Made by a program: the position numbers and the translations under genes. Under the pieces are notes generated by a model, which did no database searches, was not told where the DNA came from, and worked only from the letters and a program-made list of their open reading frames with translations. From Variovorax sp. YR216 (GTDB taxonomy: Bacteria; Pseudomonadota; Gammaproteobacteria; Burkholderiales; Burkholderiaceae_C), in contig NZ_FNRO01000001.1 of assembly GCF_900107745.1 (NCBI RefSeq), positions 186,001 to 250,000 on the forward strand: a stretch of DNA of 64,000 nucleotides. The letters are read 5' to 3'. This document shows positions 39,529 through 47,952 of the stretch, one piece after another (position 1 is the first letter of the stretch; each line of letters begins with the position of its first letter).

Positions 39529-40053
39529 ATGAAAAAGTCTATTCTCTTCGCAGCCCTCGTAGCCACCCCGTTCTTCGCCTTCGCTCAAAGCGCGAACACC
39601 ATCACCTTCCAGGGCGAAGTCGCCGCGCAGACCTGCTCGGTCGCGGTCAACGGCAATTCGAGCAATCCGGTCGTCCTGTTGCCGACGGTCAGCCAGTCCG
39701 AACTCAACGCGCTGGGCAAATCGGCCGGTGAAACCCAATTCACCGTCTCCGTGAGCGGTTGCGCGACCAAAGCCTCGGCGCAGGCCATCAACACGACCTT
39801 CATGCCGAACACGGTGACCGGCAGCGGCAATCTCGCGAACACCGGCACGGCCTCGAACGTGAGCCTGCAACTGCTCGATCCGCAGGCCGGGACGCCGTTC
39901 AATCTGACCGGCGGTTATTCGGCCCCGGGCCTGGTCGTGGCGGCGAACGAAACCACCGCTTCGCATCAATTCGCGGTGCGTTACTTCGCCGAAGGCGCAG
40001 CGACGCCAGGCAGCGTGGTCAGCGCGGTTCAATACGCGGTCACCTACCCGTAA
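39529..40053 (+). CDS. Major fimbrial subunit (chaperone-usher type)
   Basis: This 174-residue pilin precursor has a signal peptide ending AFA-Q (residue 19). The mature protein has the N-terminal donor strand region (SANTITFQGEV), a disulfide pair Cys36-Cys78 (QTCSV and VSGCATK) and a C-terminal beta strand ending YAVTYP with the penultimate Tyr recognised by the chaperone. This is the F17/type 1 fimbrin pattern. AAAGG precedes the ATG; the in-frame start far upstream is not credible. It is followed by a strong hairpin, suggesting extra abundance of its message over the rest of the operon. Confidence 0.9.
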   Translation: MKKSILFAALVATPFFAFAQSANTITFQGEVAAQTCSVAVNGNSSNPVVLLPTVSQSELNALGKSAGETQFTVSVSGCATKASAQAINTTFMPNTVTGSGNLANTGTASNVSLQLLDPQAGTPFNLTGGYSAPGLVVAANETTASHQFAVRYFAEGAATPGSVVSAVQYAVTYP

Positions 40054-40061
40054 GGCGGAAC

Positions 40062-40088
40062 TCCCCGGGCCTCGGACAGGCCCGGGGA
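40062..40088 (+). other. Strong hairpin between fimbrin and chaperone genes
   Basis: TCCCCGGGCCT (40062-40072) pairs perfectly with AGGCCCGGGGA (40078-40088) around CGGAC. No T run follows, so it should not be a full intrinsic terminator. In fimbrial operons such hairpins stabilise the upstream pilin message or partly stop transcription, giving many pilins per usher. That role is inferred. Confidence 0.7.
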
Positions 40089-40200
40089 AGCTTGTCAAGG
40101 ACAACGCGAGAAGCCCGACTCACGCGGATTTGCAGTAGGCTGCGAAAGATTGCCGATCGCCGGAGGGCGATCGGCATTGCGCTCAGGAGGGGGTATCCGT

Positions 40201-40944
40201 ATGAGTCGCAAGTTGCGTTTGCTGCTGTCGCTTTTCGTGGCCGGATTCGCGGCCGCGTCCTCTTTGGCCAGCGTGGTGATGACCGGCACGCGGGTCATCT
40301 ATCCGGGCGGCGCTCCGGAGCGGAGCATCCAGTTCACCAACCAGGACGATGTTCCCAATGTCGTGCAGGTCTGGGTCGACAGCGGCGATCCCAACTCCAC
40401 GCCGGAGACCGCGAATGCTCCCTTCGTGGTGACGCCGCCCGTTTTCCGCATGGAGCCCAAGGCGGGACAAACCGCCCGTCTCATCTTCACCGGCAAGGAC
40501 CTGCCGCAGGATCGCGAATCCGTCTTCTTCATCAATGCGGTACAGATTCCCGCGCTGAACCAGGCACAGGCCGATCGCAACAAGATGCTGTTGCTGCTGC
40601 GCAATCGGGTGAAGCTGTTCTATCGCCCGAGCGGCGTGGCGGGCGAGCCCGAGCGCGCGGCGGAAAAGCTCAGGTTCGGACTCAGCCGCGAGGGCAGCGA
40701 ATGGAAGGTCGTGGCAACGAACGATTCGGCATTCCACGTGTCCCTGACCGATGCGCGGATCGTCAAGGCTGGGCGCGCCGGCGTCGCCCTCCAGCCGGAC
40801 ATGGTGGCGCCCAAGTCCACGTTCGAATGGCGCATCAAGAGCGGTGAAGACCTCGCGACCGACGGCTGGAACGTCAAGTTCGTCTTTGTCAACGATTACG
40901 GCGGCGAAATCAACGCCGAGGCGCCACTCCTCGTCAGCCGCTAG
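40201..40944 (+). CDS. Fimbrial periplasmic chaperone (PapD-like)
   Basis: This 247-residue chaperone holds pilins in the periplasm until the usher accepts them. A signal peptide of about 23 residues is followed by the first Ig-like domain with RVIYPGGAPERSIQFTN, the proline-rich hydrophobic region TPPVFRMEPKAGQTARLIF (G1-strand side) and DRESVFFINAVQIP. A second Ig-like domain starts near residue 145. The F1-G1 loop appears short, the FGS subclass. AGGAGG before the ATG at 40201 fixes the start. It precedes the usher by 20 bases. Confidence 0.9.
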   Translation: MSRKLRLLLSLFVAGFAAASSLASVVMTGTRVIYPGGAPERSIQFTNQDDVPNVVQVWVDSGDPNSTPETANAPFVVTPPVFRMEPKAGQTARLIFTGKDLPQDRESVFFINAVQIPALNQAQADRNKMLLLLRNRVKLFYRPSGVAGEPERAAEKLRFGLSREGSEWKVVATNDSAFHVSLTDARIVKAGRAGVALQPDMVAPKSTFEWRIKSGEDLATDGWNVKFVFVNDYGGEINAEAPLLVSR

Positions 40945-40964
40945 GGCGCGAATCCGATCTCCTG

Positions 40965-43580
40965 ATGCGAGCACTGCCGGCCATTTTTTTCGGGTCTGCG
41001 GTCGGCACTGCGCTGTTCTCGTCCTCGGCCCGGGCCGCGGAGCCTGAAGCGCCGGCGGCCTACCAGTTCGACAGCCGTTTCCTGCTGGGCTCTTCGCTCG
41101 GGGCCGGCGACATCGAGCGCTTCAACCGGGCCCAGACGGTCGATCCTGGCGTGTACCAGGTCGACGTCTTCGTCAACGGTGTGTTCCGTTCGCGCAAGAA
41201 CGTGGAATTCCGTGCGCAGGGCAACGAGGTGGCGCCGTGTCTCGAGACTTCGTTTCTGTTGGCTGCCGGTGTGCTGCCCTCCAGTTTCTCGGCGCCTGCG
41301 CAGGGGGCGGCGGATGATGCCTCGCAGACCTGCCGGCCCCTCGGCAGCATTGCCGGTGCGCGGACGAGTTTCGATCTTCCCCGGCTGCGGCTGGACGTGT
41401 CGATCCCGCAGGCATTGATGAAACGGACGATCCGCGGCGCGGTCGATCGGGCGGACATCGATCCGGGCGTCACCGCCGGTTTTCTCAACTACGACGCCAA
41501 CTACTTTCGCGCGAGCAGCCAGGGCACTTCCAACGAGTCGATGTTCCTCGGGATGAACTTCGGCGCCAACCTGGGCATGTGGCGCTTCCGGCAGCAGTCC
41601 AGCTACAGCTATTTCGCGGGCCGCGACACCAGCGAAGGCCACTGGAACTCCATTCGCGCCTATGCCCAGCGGGCGCTGCCGGACTGGGGCAGCGAACTGA
41701 CCATCGGCCAGAGCTTCACGACCGGACGCCTGTTCAGCACGGTCGGCTTCGAGGGCGTCCAGGTCGCCACGGACGAGCGCATGCTGCCCGATTCCCAGCG
41801 AGGCTTCGCGCCGGTGGTGCGCGGCGTCGCATCGACGAATGCGCGCGTGACGGTGCGGCAGGCGGGCAACGAGATCTACCAGACGACGGTGGCCCCCGGT
41901 CCGTTCTCGATCGAAGACCTGTACCCCACGAGCTTCCAGGGCGACCTGCAGGTGACGGTCACCGAGGCGGATGGCCGGGTGTCGACTTTCACGGTGCCTT
42001 TCGCGGCGGTTCCGGGCTCGATGCGGCCCGGCTCGTCGCGCTACGCAGCGACCGTGGGCCGCGTGCGCAACATCGAGGACAGCCGCGCCGTCTTCGGCGA
42101 GGGCGTGTACCAGCATGGGCTGTCGAACGAACTGACGGCCAACCTGGGCGTGCGCGGCGCGAGCGACTACCAGGCCCTGCTCGGCGGGGTGGTCTGGGGA
42201 ACCTCGTTCGGCGCGTTGGGAAGCGACGCGACCTATGCGGTTTCGAAGAGCCCCTCGGGCGATGGCAACCTGACCGGCTGGCGCATCGGCGTGTCGTACA
42301 GCCAGTCGTTTCAGCCGATGGGCACCAGCTTCGCGCTGACGGGCTACAACTATTCGCAAGGCTATCGGGAGATGTCCGATGCGCTGGCTTCGTTGGCTGC
42401 GCAGCCGAACCTGACCATTCTCCAGTCGACCACGTACCTGCTGCGCAACCAGATCGTTGCCAACGTCAACCAGAGCCTGGGCAGCTTTGGGCAACTGTTT
42501 CTCACCGCCTCGGTGAGCGACTACCACGGCGGGCTGAAGGACCGCGACACGCAGTTCCAGCTCAGCTACAGCAACGTGTACCGGTCCGTCAGCTACGGCG
42601 TCAACATCACGCGCCAACGCACCGGGGCGCTCTTCGGCACGGACAGGGCGGCAACGGCATTCCCCAACAACGCACCTCCGGCGGTGCTGGCGATCGATTC
42701 GAGACTCGTCAACGTCGTGATGTTCACCGTCTCCATTCCGCTGGGCTCGGGGCCGCGCACCGCTTCGGCGTCGGCGTCGGTGGTCCGCAGAAGCGGTGGC
42801 GGCACGAGCTACCAGACCTCGGTCTCCGGTGTCGCGGACGAGGCGCAGACGCTCAGCTACGGCATCAGCGCGACGCACGACGCCTACGACGGTGCCGAGT
42901 CCGGCGGAACGTCGTCGTCGGCGACGAGCGTCAGTGGCAATCTGCAGAAGCGGTTGTCCATCGCCAGCGTCGGCGCCAGCTATTCGCGCGGCTCCGGCTT
43001 CTGGCAGGCGGGCGCCAGCGAGCGCGGTGCGCTCGTCGCCCATGCCGGCGGTCTGACACCCGGGCCCTACCTGAGCGAGACCTTCGGGGTGGTCGAAGCG
43101 CCGGGTGCCAGCGGTGCCACGGTGCGCAACGGGCTGGGCGCCCGGGTGGACGGTGCCGGCTTCGCGGTCATTCCTTCGCTCGCCCCGTACCGCTACAACG
43201 ATGTCGGGCTCGATACGCAAGGCATCAACCGCAACGCCGAACTCGACGGGAGTCTTCAGCGGACCGCGCCATCGGCCGGCGCAGCGGTCCACCTCAAGTT
43301 CGCCACCCGCATCGGGTATGCGTTGCTGGCGCGCGTGGGCACCGAAAGCGGCAAACCGCTGCCGCTGGGCGCGCCGGTCACGGGAAGCGATGGCGTGAGC
43401 GTCGGCATGGTGGGGCAGGGCGGTCAGGTCTACGCGCGGGTCGGCGAGGCCCAAGGCGTGCTGACGGTCAAGTGGGGTGATGCGCCGTCGGAGCGCTGCG
43501 ATTTCCCGTTCAGTATCGACCCCAAGGCCGATGAACTGCTGCATCGCTTCGAAGCGACATGCCGGTCGGCCGGGCCTTGA
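40965..43580 (+). CDS. Fimbrial outer-membrane usher
   Basis: The usher is a 24-strand barrel that assembles and exports the pilus. This 871-residue precursor has a signal peptide ending ARA-A (about 24), the N-terminal chaperone-binding domain (YQFDSRFLLG ... VDVFVNG), the barrel with the plug domain, and the C-terminal domains with GKPLPLGAPVTGSDG and GQVYARVGEA, closing with a Cys pair around SERCDFPF and EATCRSAGP. Length fits FimD/PapC (about 830-880). It ends 10 bases before the adhesin gene. Confidence 0.93.
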   Translation: MRALPAIFFGSAVGTALFSSSARAAEPEAPAAYQFDSRFLLGSSLGAGDIERFNRAQTVDPGVYQVDVFVNGVFRSRKNVEFRAQGNEVAPCLETSFLLAAGVLPSSFSAPAQGAADDASQTCRPLGSIAGARTSFDLPRLRLDVSIPQALMKRTIRGAVDRADIDPGVTAGFLNYDANYFRASSQGTSNESMFLGMNFGANLGMWRFRQQSSYSYFAGRDTSEGHWNSIRAYAQRALPDWGSELTIGQSFTTGRLFSTVGFEGVQVATDERMLPDSQRGFAPVVRGVASTNARVTVRQAGNEIYQTTVAPGPFSIEDLYPTSFQGDLQVTVTEADGRVSTFTVPFAAVPGSMRPGSSRYAATVGRVRNIEDSRAVFGEGVYQHGLSNELTANLGVRGASDYQALLGGVVWGTSFGALGSDATYAVSKSPSGDGNLTGWRIGVSYSQSFQPMGTSFALTGYNYSQGYREMSDALASLAAQPNLTILQSTTYLLRNQIVANVNQSLGSFGQLFLTASVSDYHGGLKDRDTQFQLSYSNVYRSVSYGVNITRQRTGALFGTDRAATAFPNNAPPAVLAIDSRLVNVVMFTVSIPLGSGPRTASASASVVRRSGGGTSYQTSVSGVADEAQTLSYGISATHDAYDGAESGGTSSSATSVSGNLQKRLSIASVGASYSRGSGFWQAGASERGALVAHAGGLTPGPYLSETFGVVEAPGASGATVRNGLGARVDGAGFAVIPSLAPYRYNDVGLDTQGINRNAELDGSLQRTAPSAGAAVHLKFATRIGYALLARVGTESGKPLPLGAPVTGSDGVSVGMVGQGGQVYARVGEAQGVLTVKWGDAPSERCDFPFSIDPKADELLHRFEATCRSAGP

Positions 43581-43590
43581 AAGGACGAAC

Positions 43591-44982
43591 ATGGCGCCGA
43601 CATCCACTTCCGCACTTGTCCGCGCCGCCCGTGGACGCAGGGGGCGTTCATGGTGGACGCTGGCCGTGATGCTGACCCTCTGCGTGCCCGCATGGGCCAC
43701 CTGCACCCGCATCAGCTATGCGCCCGGGGTCGCCTATGCGAGCAACTCGATCTACTACGTCGATCCGGCCCATGGCACGCACAACATCTGGTCGGGTTCG
43801 CTCGACACTGCCGGCGCCAGCGGGCTCTCGGTCTCGTCGGTGAATCTCAACAGCAGCACCTTCCAGCCGGACGGCACCCTGTTGGCCAGTGGCAGCGCGA
43901 GCTTTCTCACCCTGGGCAACGAGGCCTACACCGCCGAGCAGGTGCTGTTCCGCTGCGATGCGGCGGACGAGGGGAGCCTCTTCGAGTTCTACGCGACCAA
44001 TGGCGACAACGACTATGGCGGACGCTACGAGGACGGCGCGAGCTTCGGCTTGCCCGGGGCCTACCGGACCTACATCCGGGACATGGTGATCCGCGTCACG
44101 CACACGCTCACCGGCAACTACTTCAGCCGCTACTGGCAGTCCAGGCCGCTGACAAACCTGGACCGGGACGGCCAGGGCAAGATCCTGGTCAAGGCCAAGA
44201 ACTTCAGCGATGTGCGCGTTGAACTCTTTCGCGTCAGCAACACGTACGGCTCCGCCGGTTCGGGTCTCTATGGCTATTCGCAGCCGGCGGCCTACATCGC
44301 GTTCAAGGGGCCGGGCTGGTCGAACAATCTGCTGGACGGGCGCGACTCGGGTTCGTACTTCGACGGCTGGTACGCCGCCTGGCCCGGCACGATCAATCTG
44401 TACAACCGCCTCACGGTGCGCCGGTCGGCCACCTGCGCGGTGACGAACGTGACGCCGAATGTCCGCTTCCCGCTGATGACCGTCGCGGAGCTGCAGGGCG
44501 GCGGCACCCGGCAGATGCCGATCGACATCACGTTCGAATGCCAGACCGGGGCGCCGGCCAATACGGGGCTGGCCGCACTTGCGAGCGGGGTCAATGCCGG
44601 GCAGACCGCCATGGGCGTGCTCGTCCCGGCGGCCAACTTCCAGAGCGCGGCTGCCCAGGGACTGACCACTGCCGGCAGCGGGGCGACGTTTCTGCTGTCC
44701 GATGGCTACGGGACGGACCCGGGCGTCGCCACCGGCGTGGGGGTCTCGCTGGCGCTCGCCAACGGCACGCCGCTCAACTTTCTCGGCAACGCGATGGTGA
44801 CCGGCAGCGGAAATGCCGCGGGCTGGTACCCGGTGCTGGACGGCGCGACCGCCACCGGCGTCGCCGCCGGCGTGACGAACTACACCAAACGCCTGCAGGC
44901 GACGCTCAAGAGGATCCCGGGCCGCACCGTCACGCCGGGCAAGATCAATGCGCGGGCGCAGGTCGTGATTCGCGTCCAGTAA
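43591..44982 (+). CDS. Fimbrial tip adhesin-like protein
   Basis: This 463-residue precursor has a signal peptide ending AWA-T (residue 37) and is larger than a pilin. It seems to have two parts: an N-terminal Tyr/Ser/Gly-rich domain (about 38-290) that I do not recognise, likely the receptor-binding lectin, and a C-terminal pilin domain starting near SATCAVTNVTPNVRFPL and ending in INARAQVVIRVQ. This is the layout of two-domain tip adhesins. ATG at 43591 follows AAGGAC. The receptor is unknown. It is preceded by the usher and followed by a second chaperone. Confidence 0.8.
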   Translation: MAPTSTSALVRAARGRRGRSWWTLAVMLTLCVPAWATCTRISYAPGVAYASNSIYYVDPAHGTHNIWSGSLDTAGASGLSVSSVNLNSSTFQPDGTLLASGSASFLTLGNEAYTAEQVLFRCDAADEGSLFEFYATNGDNDYGGRYEDGASFGLPGAYRTYIRDMVIRVTHTLTGNYFSRYWQSRPLTNLDRDGQGKILVKAKNFSDVRVELFRVSNTYGSAGSGLYGYSQPAAYIAFKGPGWSNNLLDGRDSGSYFDGWYAAWPGTINLYNRLTVRRSATCAVTNVTPNVRFPLMTVAELQGGGTRQMPIDITFECQTGAPANTGLAALASGVNAGQTAMGVLVPAANFQSAAAQGLTTAGSGATFLLSDGYGTDPGVATGVGVSLALANGTPLNFLGNAMVTGSGNAAGWYPVLDGATATGVAAGVTNYTKRLQATLKRIPGRTVTPGKINARAQVVIRVQ

Positions 44983-44996
44983 CCAGGAGTCGGCCC

Positions 44997-45749
44997 ATGG
45001 CGATCCTTCGAATGCCGTTCGTTCGCATCCTCTTCCTGCTGGCGATGGGACTGTTCGCGGGACGTGCCGCCTTCGCCGGCGTCGTGGCCGAGTCGACGCG
45101 CGTCGTCTTCATGGCCAGCGCGGGCGAGCGTTCCCTGCAGCTGATCAACCTGAACGACTATCCGGTCGTGGTGGAGGCATGGGTGGATGACGGCGAACTC
45201 GATTCGCTGCCCGAGAACTCCCGCGCGCCGATCATTCCCTTGCCGCCGATCTTCCGCATGGACCCGCACGGCCAGATCAGCCTGCGCCTGCTGTATTCGG
45301 GCGCCCCGCTTCCCAAGGATCGCGAGTCGCTGTTCTGGCTGAACCTCTACGAAATTCCTCCCACCGAGCTCGACCGCTCGTCCGACGCGGCGACGCTCAC
45401 CGTGGCGATCCGCACGCAGATGAAGGTCTTCGTGCGGCCGCAGAGCTTGCCGGTGTCGTCGAGCGAGGTGGCAACCAAGCTCGAATTCCTGCTCGACAAC
45501 GAGCCGGGCCGCCCGCACCTGACGGTGAAGAACCCCACGCCGTACTTCGCGAACCTGGCCAAGCTGCAGTTCACGCACGCTGCCGAAGAGGTGGCCGAGG
45601 CCCTGACGGTCGCGCCTTACGACGACGCAGACGTGGACATCAAGCCCGAGGACGCAGCCCGAGCGGAGGCGACCGCCGCCTTCACGCTCATCGACGACGA
45701 CGGCAACACCGAGGTCAGGGCGCGCGCCTGTCGCATCGCCCCGCGATGA
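44997..45749 (+). CDS. Second fimbrial periplasmic chaperone
   Basis: This 250-residue PapD-like chaperone differs from the first one in the operon. The signal peptide ends AFA-G (residue 27). The first domain has STRVVFMASAGERSLQLIN and the proline-rich LPPIFRMDPHGQISLRLLY, DRESLFWLNLYEIPP and KVFVRP. The C-terminus is rich in Asp, Glu and Ala (about 205-240). AGGAG precedes the ATG. It ends the operon just before a minus-strand terminator. Having its own chaperone may serve the adhesin or a different subunit. Confidence 0.9.
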   Translation: MAILRMPFVRILFLLAMGLFAGRAAFAGVVAESTRVVFMASAGERSLQLINLNDYPVVVEAWVDDGELDSLPENSRAPIIPLPPIFRMDPHGQISLRLLYSGAPLPKDRESLFWLNLYEIPPTELDRSSDAATLTVAIRTQMKVFVRPQSLPVSSSEVATKLEFLLDNEPGRPHLTVKNPTPYFANLAKLQFTHAAEEVAEALTVAPYDDADVDIKPEDAARAEATAAFTLIDDDGNTEVRARACRIAPR

Positions 45750-45756
45750 GCCCAAA

Positions 45757-45783
45757 AAGAAAAGCGGTCCCGGGGGACCGCTT
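45757..45783 (-). terminator. Terminator of the parvulin operon
   Basis: AAGCGGTCC (45762-45770) pairs with GGACCGCTT (45775-45783) around CGGG. Read on the minus strand the stem is followed by TTTTCTTTTT, a strong T tract. It ends the operon that finishes with the parvulin gene (45808) and also lies just after the fimbrial operon, which it may help insulate. Confidence 0.9.
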
Positions 45784-45807
45784 CGCCTGGAAGGGAGACA
45801 GGGCCGC

Positions 45808-46593
45808 TTACTCGACCTTCGCCTTCGCGCGCAGGTCTTCCTGGTACTTCTGCAGACGCTGCTGCTGCAACTGCTGGACGATCTGCGGCTTCACTTCCTC
45901 GAACTTCGGCAGCTGCGCCTGACGGATGTCGTCCACGCGGATGATGTGGTAGCCGAACTGCGACTTGACCGGCTTCTGCGTCATTTCGCCCTTGCCGAGC
46001 TTGACCATCGCTTCGGAGAACTCGGGTACGAAGCTCGCCGGCGAAGCCCAGTCGAGGTCGCCGCCGTTGGCGCCCGATCCCGGGTCCTTGCTCTGCTTCT
46101 TGGCGATGTCCTCGAACTTGGCGCCCTTCTTGAGGTCGGCAAGGATCTTGTTGGCCTGGTCTTCCGTTTCGACCAGGATGTGGCGGGCCTTGAATTCCTT
46201 GCCGCTGTTGGCGGCGACGAACTTGTCGTACTCGGCCTTGGCGTCGGCGTCCGACACCGTGTTGGTCTTGCGATAGTTCTCGAACAGCTGGCGGATCAGG
46301 ATCGCCTGGCGCGCGAGTTCGATCTGGTTCTTGTAGTCGTCGGTGGCATCCAGGCCCTGCTTCTGCGCTTCCTGCATGAAGACCTCGCGGGCGATGACTT
46401 CCTCGCGGAGCTGGTCTTGCATCTCGGGCGTGACCGGACGGCCGGCGGCGGCCAGCTGCTGGGCCAGCACTTCCATACGCGCCTTCGGAACCGGCTTGCC
46501 GTTGACGATGGCTGCGTTCTGCGCAAAGGCGGCCACGGGGACCGCGCCAACGAGTACGGCGGCTGCGACGGCGTGCAGGATATGTTTCTTCAT
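45808..46593 (-). CDS. Periplasmic parvulin-type peptidyl-prolyl isomerase
   Basis: This 261-residue protein has a signal peptide ending AFA-Q (residue 24), an N-terminal SurA-like helical chaperone region and one parvulin rotamase domain (about 130-225: FKARHILVETEDQANKIL, AKKQSKDPGSGANGGDLDW, QFGYHIIRVDD). It helps fold outer-membrane and periplasmic proteins, as PrsA and SurA relatives do. ATG at 46593 sets the signal; longer frames are not needed. It is last in the selO-msrB-yciB-bolA set, 120 bases after bolA, and could assist the adjacent porin or usher. Confidence 0.92.
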   Translation of the reverse strand: MKKHILHAVAAAVLVGAVPVAAFAQNAAIVNGKPVPKARMEVLAQQLAAAGRPVTPEMQDQLREEVIAREVFMQEAQKQGLDATDDYKNQIELARQAILIRQLFENYRKTNTVSDADAKAEYDKFVAANSGKEFKARHILVETEDQANKILADLKKGAKFEDIAKKQSKDPGSGANGGDLDWASPASFVPEFSEAMVKLGKGEMTQKPVKSQFGYHIIRVDDIRQAQLPKFEEVKPQIVQQLQQQRLQKYQEDLRAKAKVE

Positions 46594-46713
46594 GTTGGGA
46601 GCCTCTGTCCTGGAGGTAGACGCGCCTTGGGCGCGGTTGAGTAAAGCGCTGGATGAAAAAGGGAGGGGAGTTTTTCGCCGCAAGGAGTACGGCCGGGGTG
46701 CGATCAAAGCGGC

Positions 46714-46977
46714 TTAGAACGTCTCGATGGCAATCGCGTGAAGACCCTGTGCGATGAAAAGCTGCAGCGCATCATACACAAGCCGATGGCGCGCCACGCG
46801 GGACATCCCGGCGAAGCGCGGCGAGGCGATCCGCACCCGGAAATGCGTGCCGTAGCCCTCGGCATTGGCGCCCGAATGGCCGGCGTGCGCTGCGCTCTCG
46901 TCGATGACTTCGAGCATCGTCGGCTGGAGGGCGTCACGCAGTCGCACTTCGAGATCGCGCGAGGTAGGCAACGTCAT
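46714..46977 (-). CDS. bolA: BolA family protein
   Basis: This 87-residue BolA-like protein has the class II KH-like fold. Characteristic parts are [41 protein letters not shown] and [20 protein letters not shown]. BolA proteins work with monothiol glutaredoxins in iron-sulfur handling and affect cell shape. The conserved His residues are present. Its start overlaps the yciB stop (ATGA), and BolA next to YciB is common in betaproteobacteria. The IbaG/YrbA subtype is an alternative. Confidence 0.92.
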   Translation of the reverse strand: MTLPTSRDLEVRLRDALQPTMLEVIDESAAHAGHSGANAEGYGTHFRVRIASPRFAGMSRVARHRLVYDALQLFIAQGLHAIAIETF

Positions 46978-47513
46978 GCGGCGGGCTCGTCGGATTTGAG
47001 ATACGGCGAGATGTACAGCCCCTGCGCAACAAGGAAGACGATCGGGAACACGTATCCCCAGAGCTTGAAGTTGACCCACGCCTCGGTGCTGAAGTACGCC
47101 GCGACATAGCCGTTGAGCGCGGCCATGAAGAGGCAATAGAAGACCCACGCGACGTTGAGCCGGCCCCAGATGTGCGTCGGAAGTTCGAGTTGCGTGCCCA
47201 GCAGCATCTTCAGGAAGTTCTTCTTGAAGCCCCACAGCGCCACCGCGAGCGCCACGGCCATCGCGCCGTACAGCACCGTCGGCTTCCACTTGATGAAGCG
47301 GTCGTCGTGCAGCGCCAGCGTCAGCGAGCCGAAGAGCAGGATCAGCACCAGCGTGGCTTTCTGCATCGGCAGCAGCTTGCGCTCGCGCAGCCAGATGATG
47401 CCCATCTGGATGACGGTGCCTGCCATCAGCACGCCGGTCGCGGTGTAGATGTCGTAGAACTTGAACGCCCCGAAGAAGAGCAGGATGGGGAAGAAATCGA
47501 GGATCAGTTTCAT
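46974..47513 (-). CDS. yciB: Septation-related inner-membrane protein YciB
   Basis: This 179-residue polytopic protein (also called IspA/IspZ, septation protein A) has five or six hydrophobic segments and the family start [20 protein letters not shown]. It contains KPTVLYG and a [12 protein letters not shown] region near the C-terminus, both conserved. It takes part in envelope synthesis and division in enterobacteria and Shigella. Length equals E. coli YciB (179). It follows msrB by 28 bases and overlaps bolA by 4. Confidence 0.95.
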   Translation of the reverse strand: MKLILDFFPILLFFGAFKFYDIYTATGVLMAGTVIQMGIIWLRERKLLPMQKATLVLILLFGSLTLALHDDRFIKWKPTVLYGAMAVALAVALWGFKKNFLKMLLGTQLELPTHIWGRLNVAWVFYCLFMAALNGYVAAYFSTEAWVNFKLWGYVFPIVFLVAQGLYISPYLKSDEPAA

Positions 47514-47541
47514 GATGGGGCGTTCGGTCGTTCGCAGTGGC

Positions 47542-47952
47542 TCAGCGCTTCTGGAAATCGAGCGCGGCCGAATTCATGCAGTAGCGCAGACCCGTCTCGG
47601 TCGGTCCGTCGGGAAACACGTGGCCGAGATGCGCGCCGCAATTGGCACACACATTTTCAGTGCGAACCATGCCGTGCGAGCGGTCGATGATGTTGCGGAT
47701 CGCGCCGGGCACCGCCTCCTGCGAGAAGCTGGGCCAGCCGCAGCCGGCATCGAACTTGGTCGCCGACTCGAACAGCTTGGCGCCGCAGCAGATGCAGTGG
47801 TAGGTGCCGTCTTCCCAGTGCGCTTCGTATTTGCCGGTGAACGGGCGCTCGGTGGCCGCATGGCGCGTGACTTCGAAGGCGCCGCGCTCGGCATCTTTCT
47901 CGGCAAGGATGGCCTTCCATTCGGCGTCGGTCTTCTGGATGGGTGCAGTCAT
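47542..47952 (-). CDS. msrB: Peptide-methionine (R)-S-oxide reductase
   Basis: MsrB repairs oxidised methionine (R form) in proteins. This 136-residue cytoplasmic enzyme has zinc ligands Cys53, Cys56, Cys102 and Cys105 (CICCG and CANCG), the motif AGCGWPSF (70-77) and the catalytic Cys125 in RYCMNSAAL. Cys71 is in the position of a resolving cysteine. The start overlaps the selO stop (ATGA at 47949-47952). Pairing with SelO puts two oxidative-stress protein functions together. Confidence 0.96.
   Translation of the reverse strand: MTAPIQKTDAEWKAILAEKDAERGAFEVTRHAATERPFTGKYEAHWEDGTYHCICCGAKLFESATKFDAGCGWPSFSQEAVPGAIRNIIDRSHGMVRTENVCANCGAHLGHVFPDGPTETGLRYCMNSAALDFQKR

Noticed and set aside
40941..43712. 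923-codon open frame on the minus strand opposite the usher gene
   Set aside because: No domain pattern and shadow-like composition; the plus strand encodes a full usher in this region.
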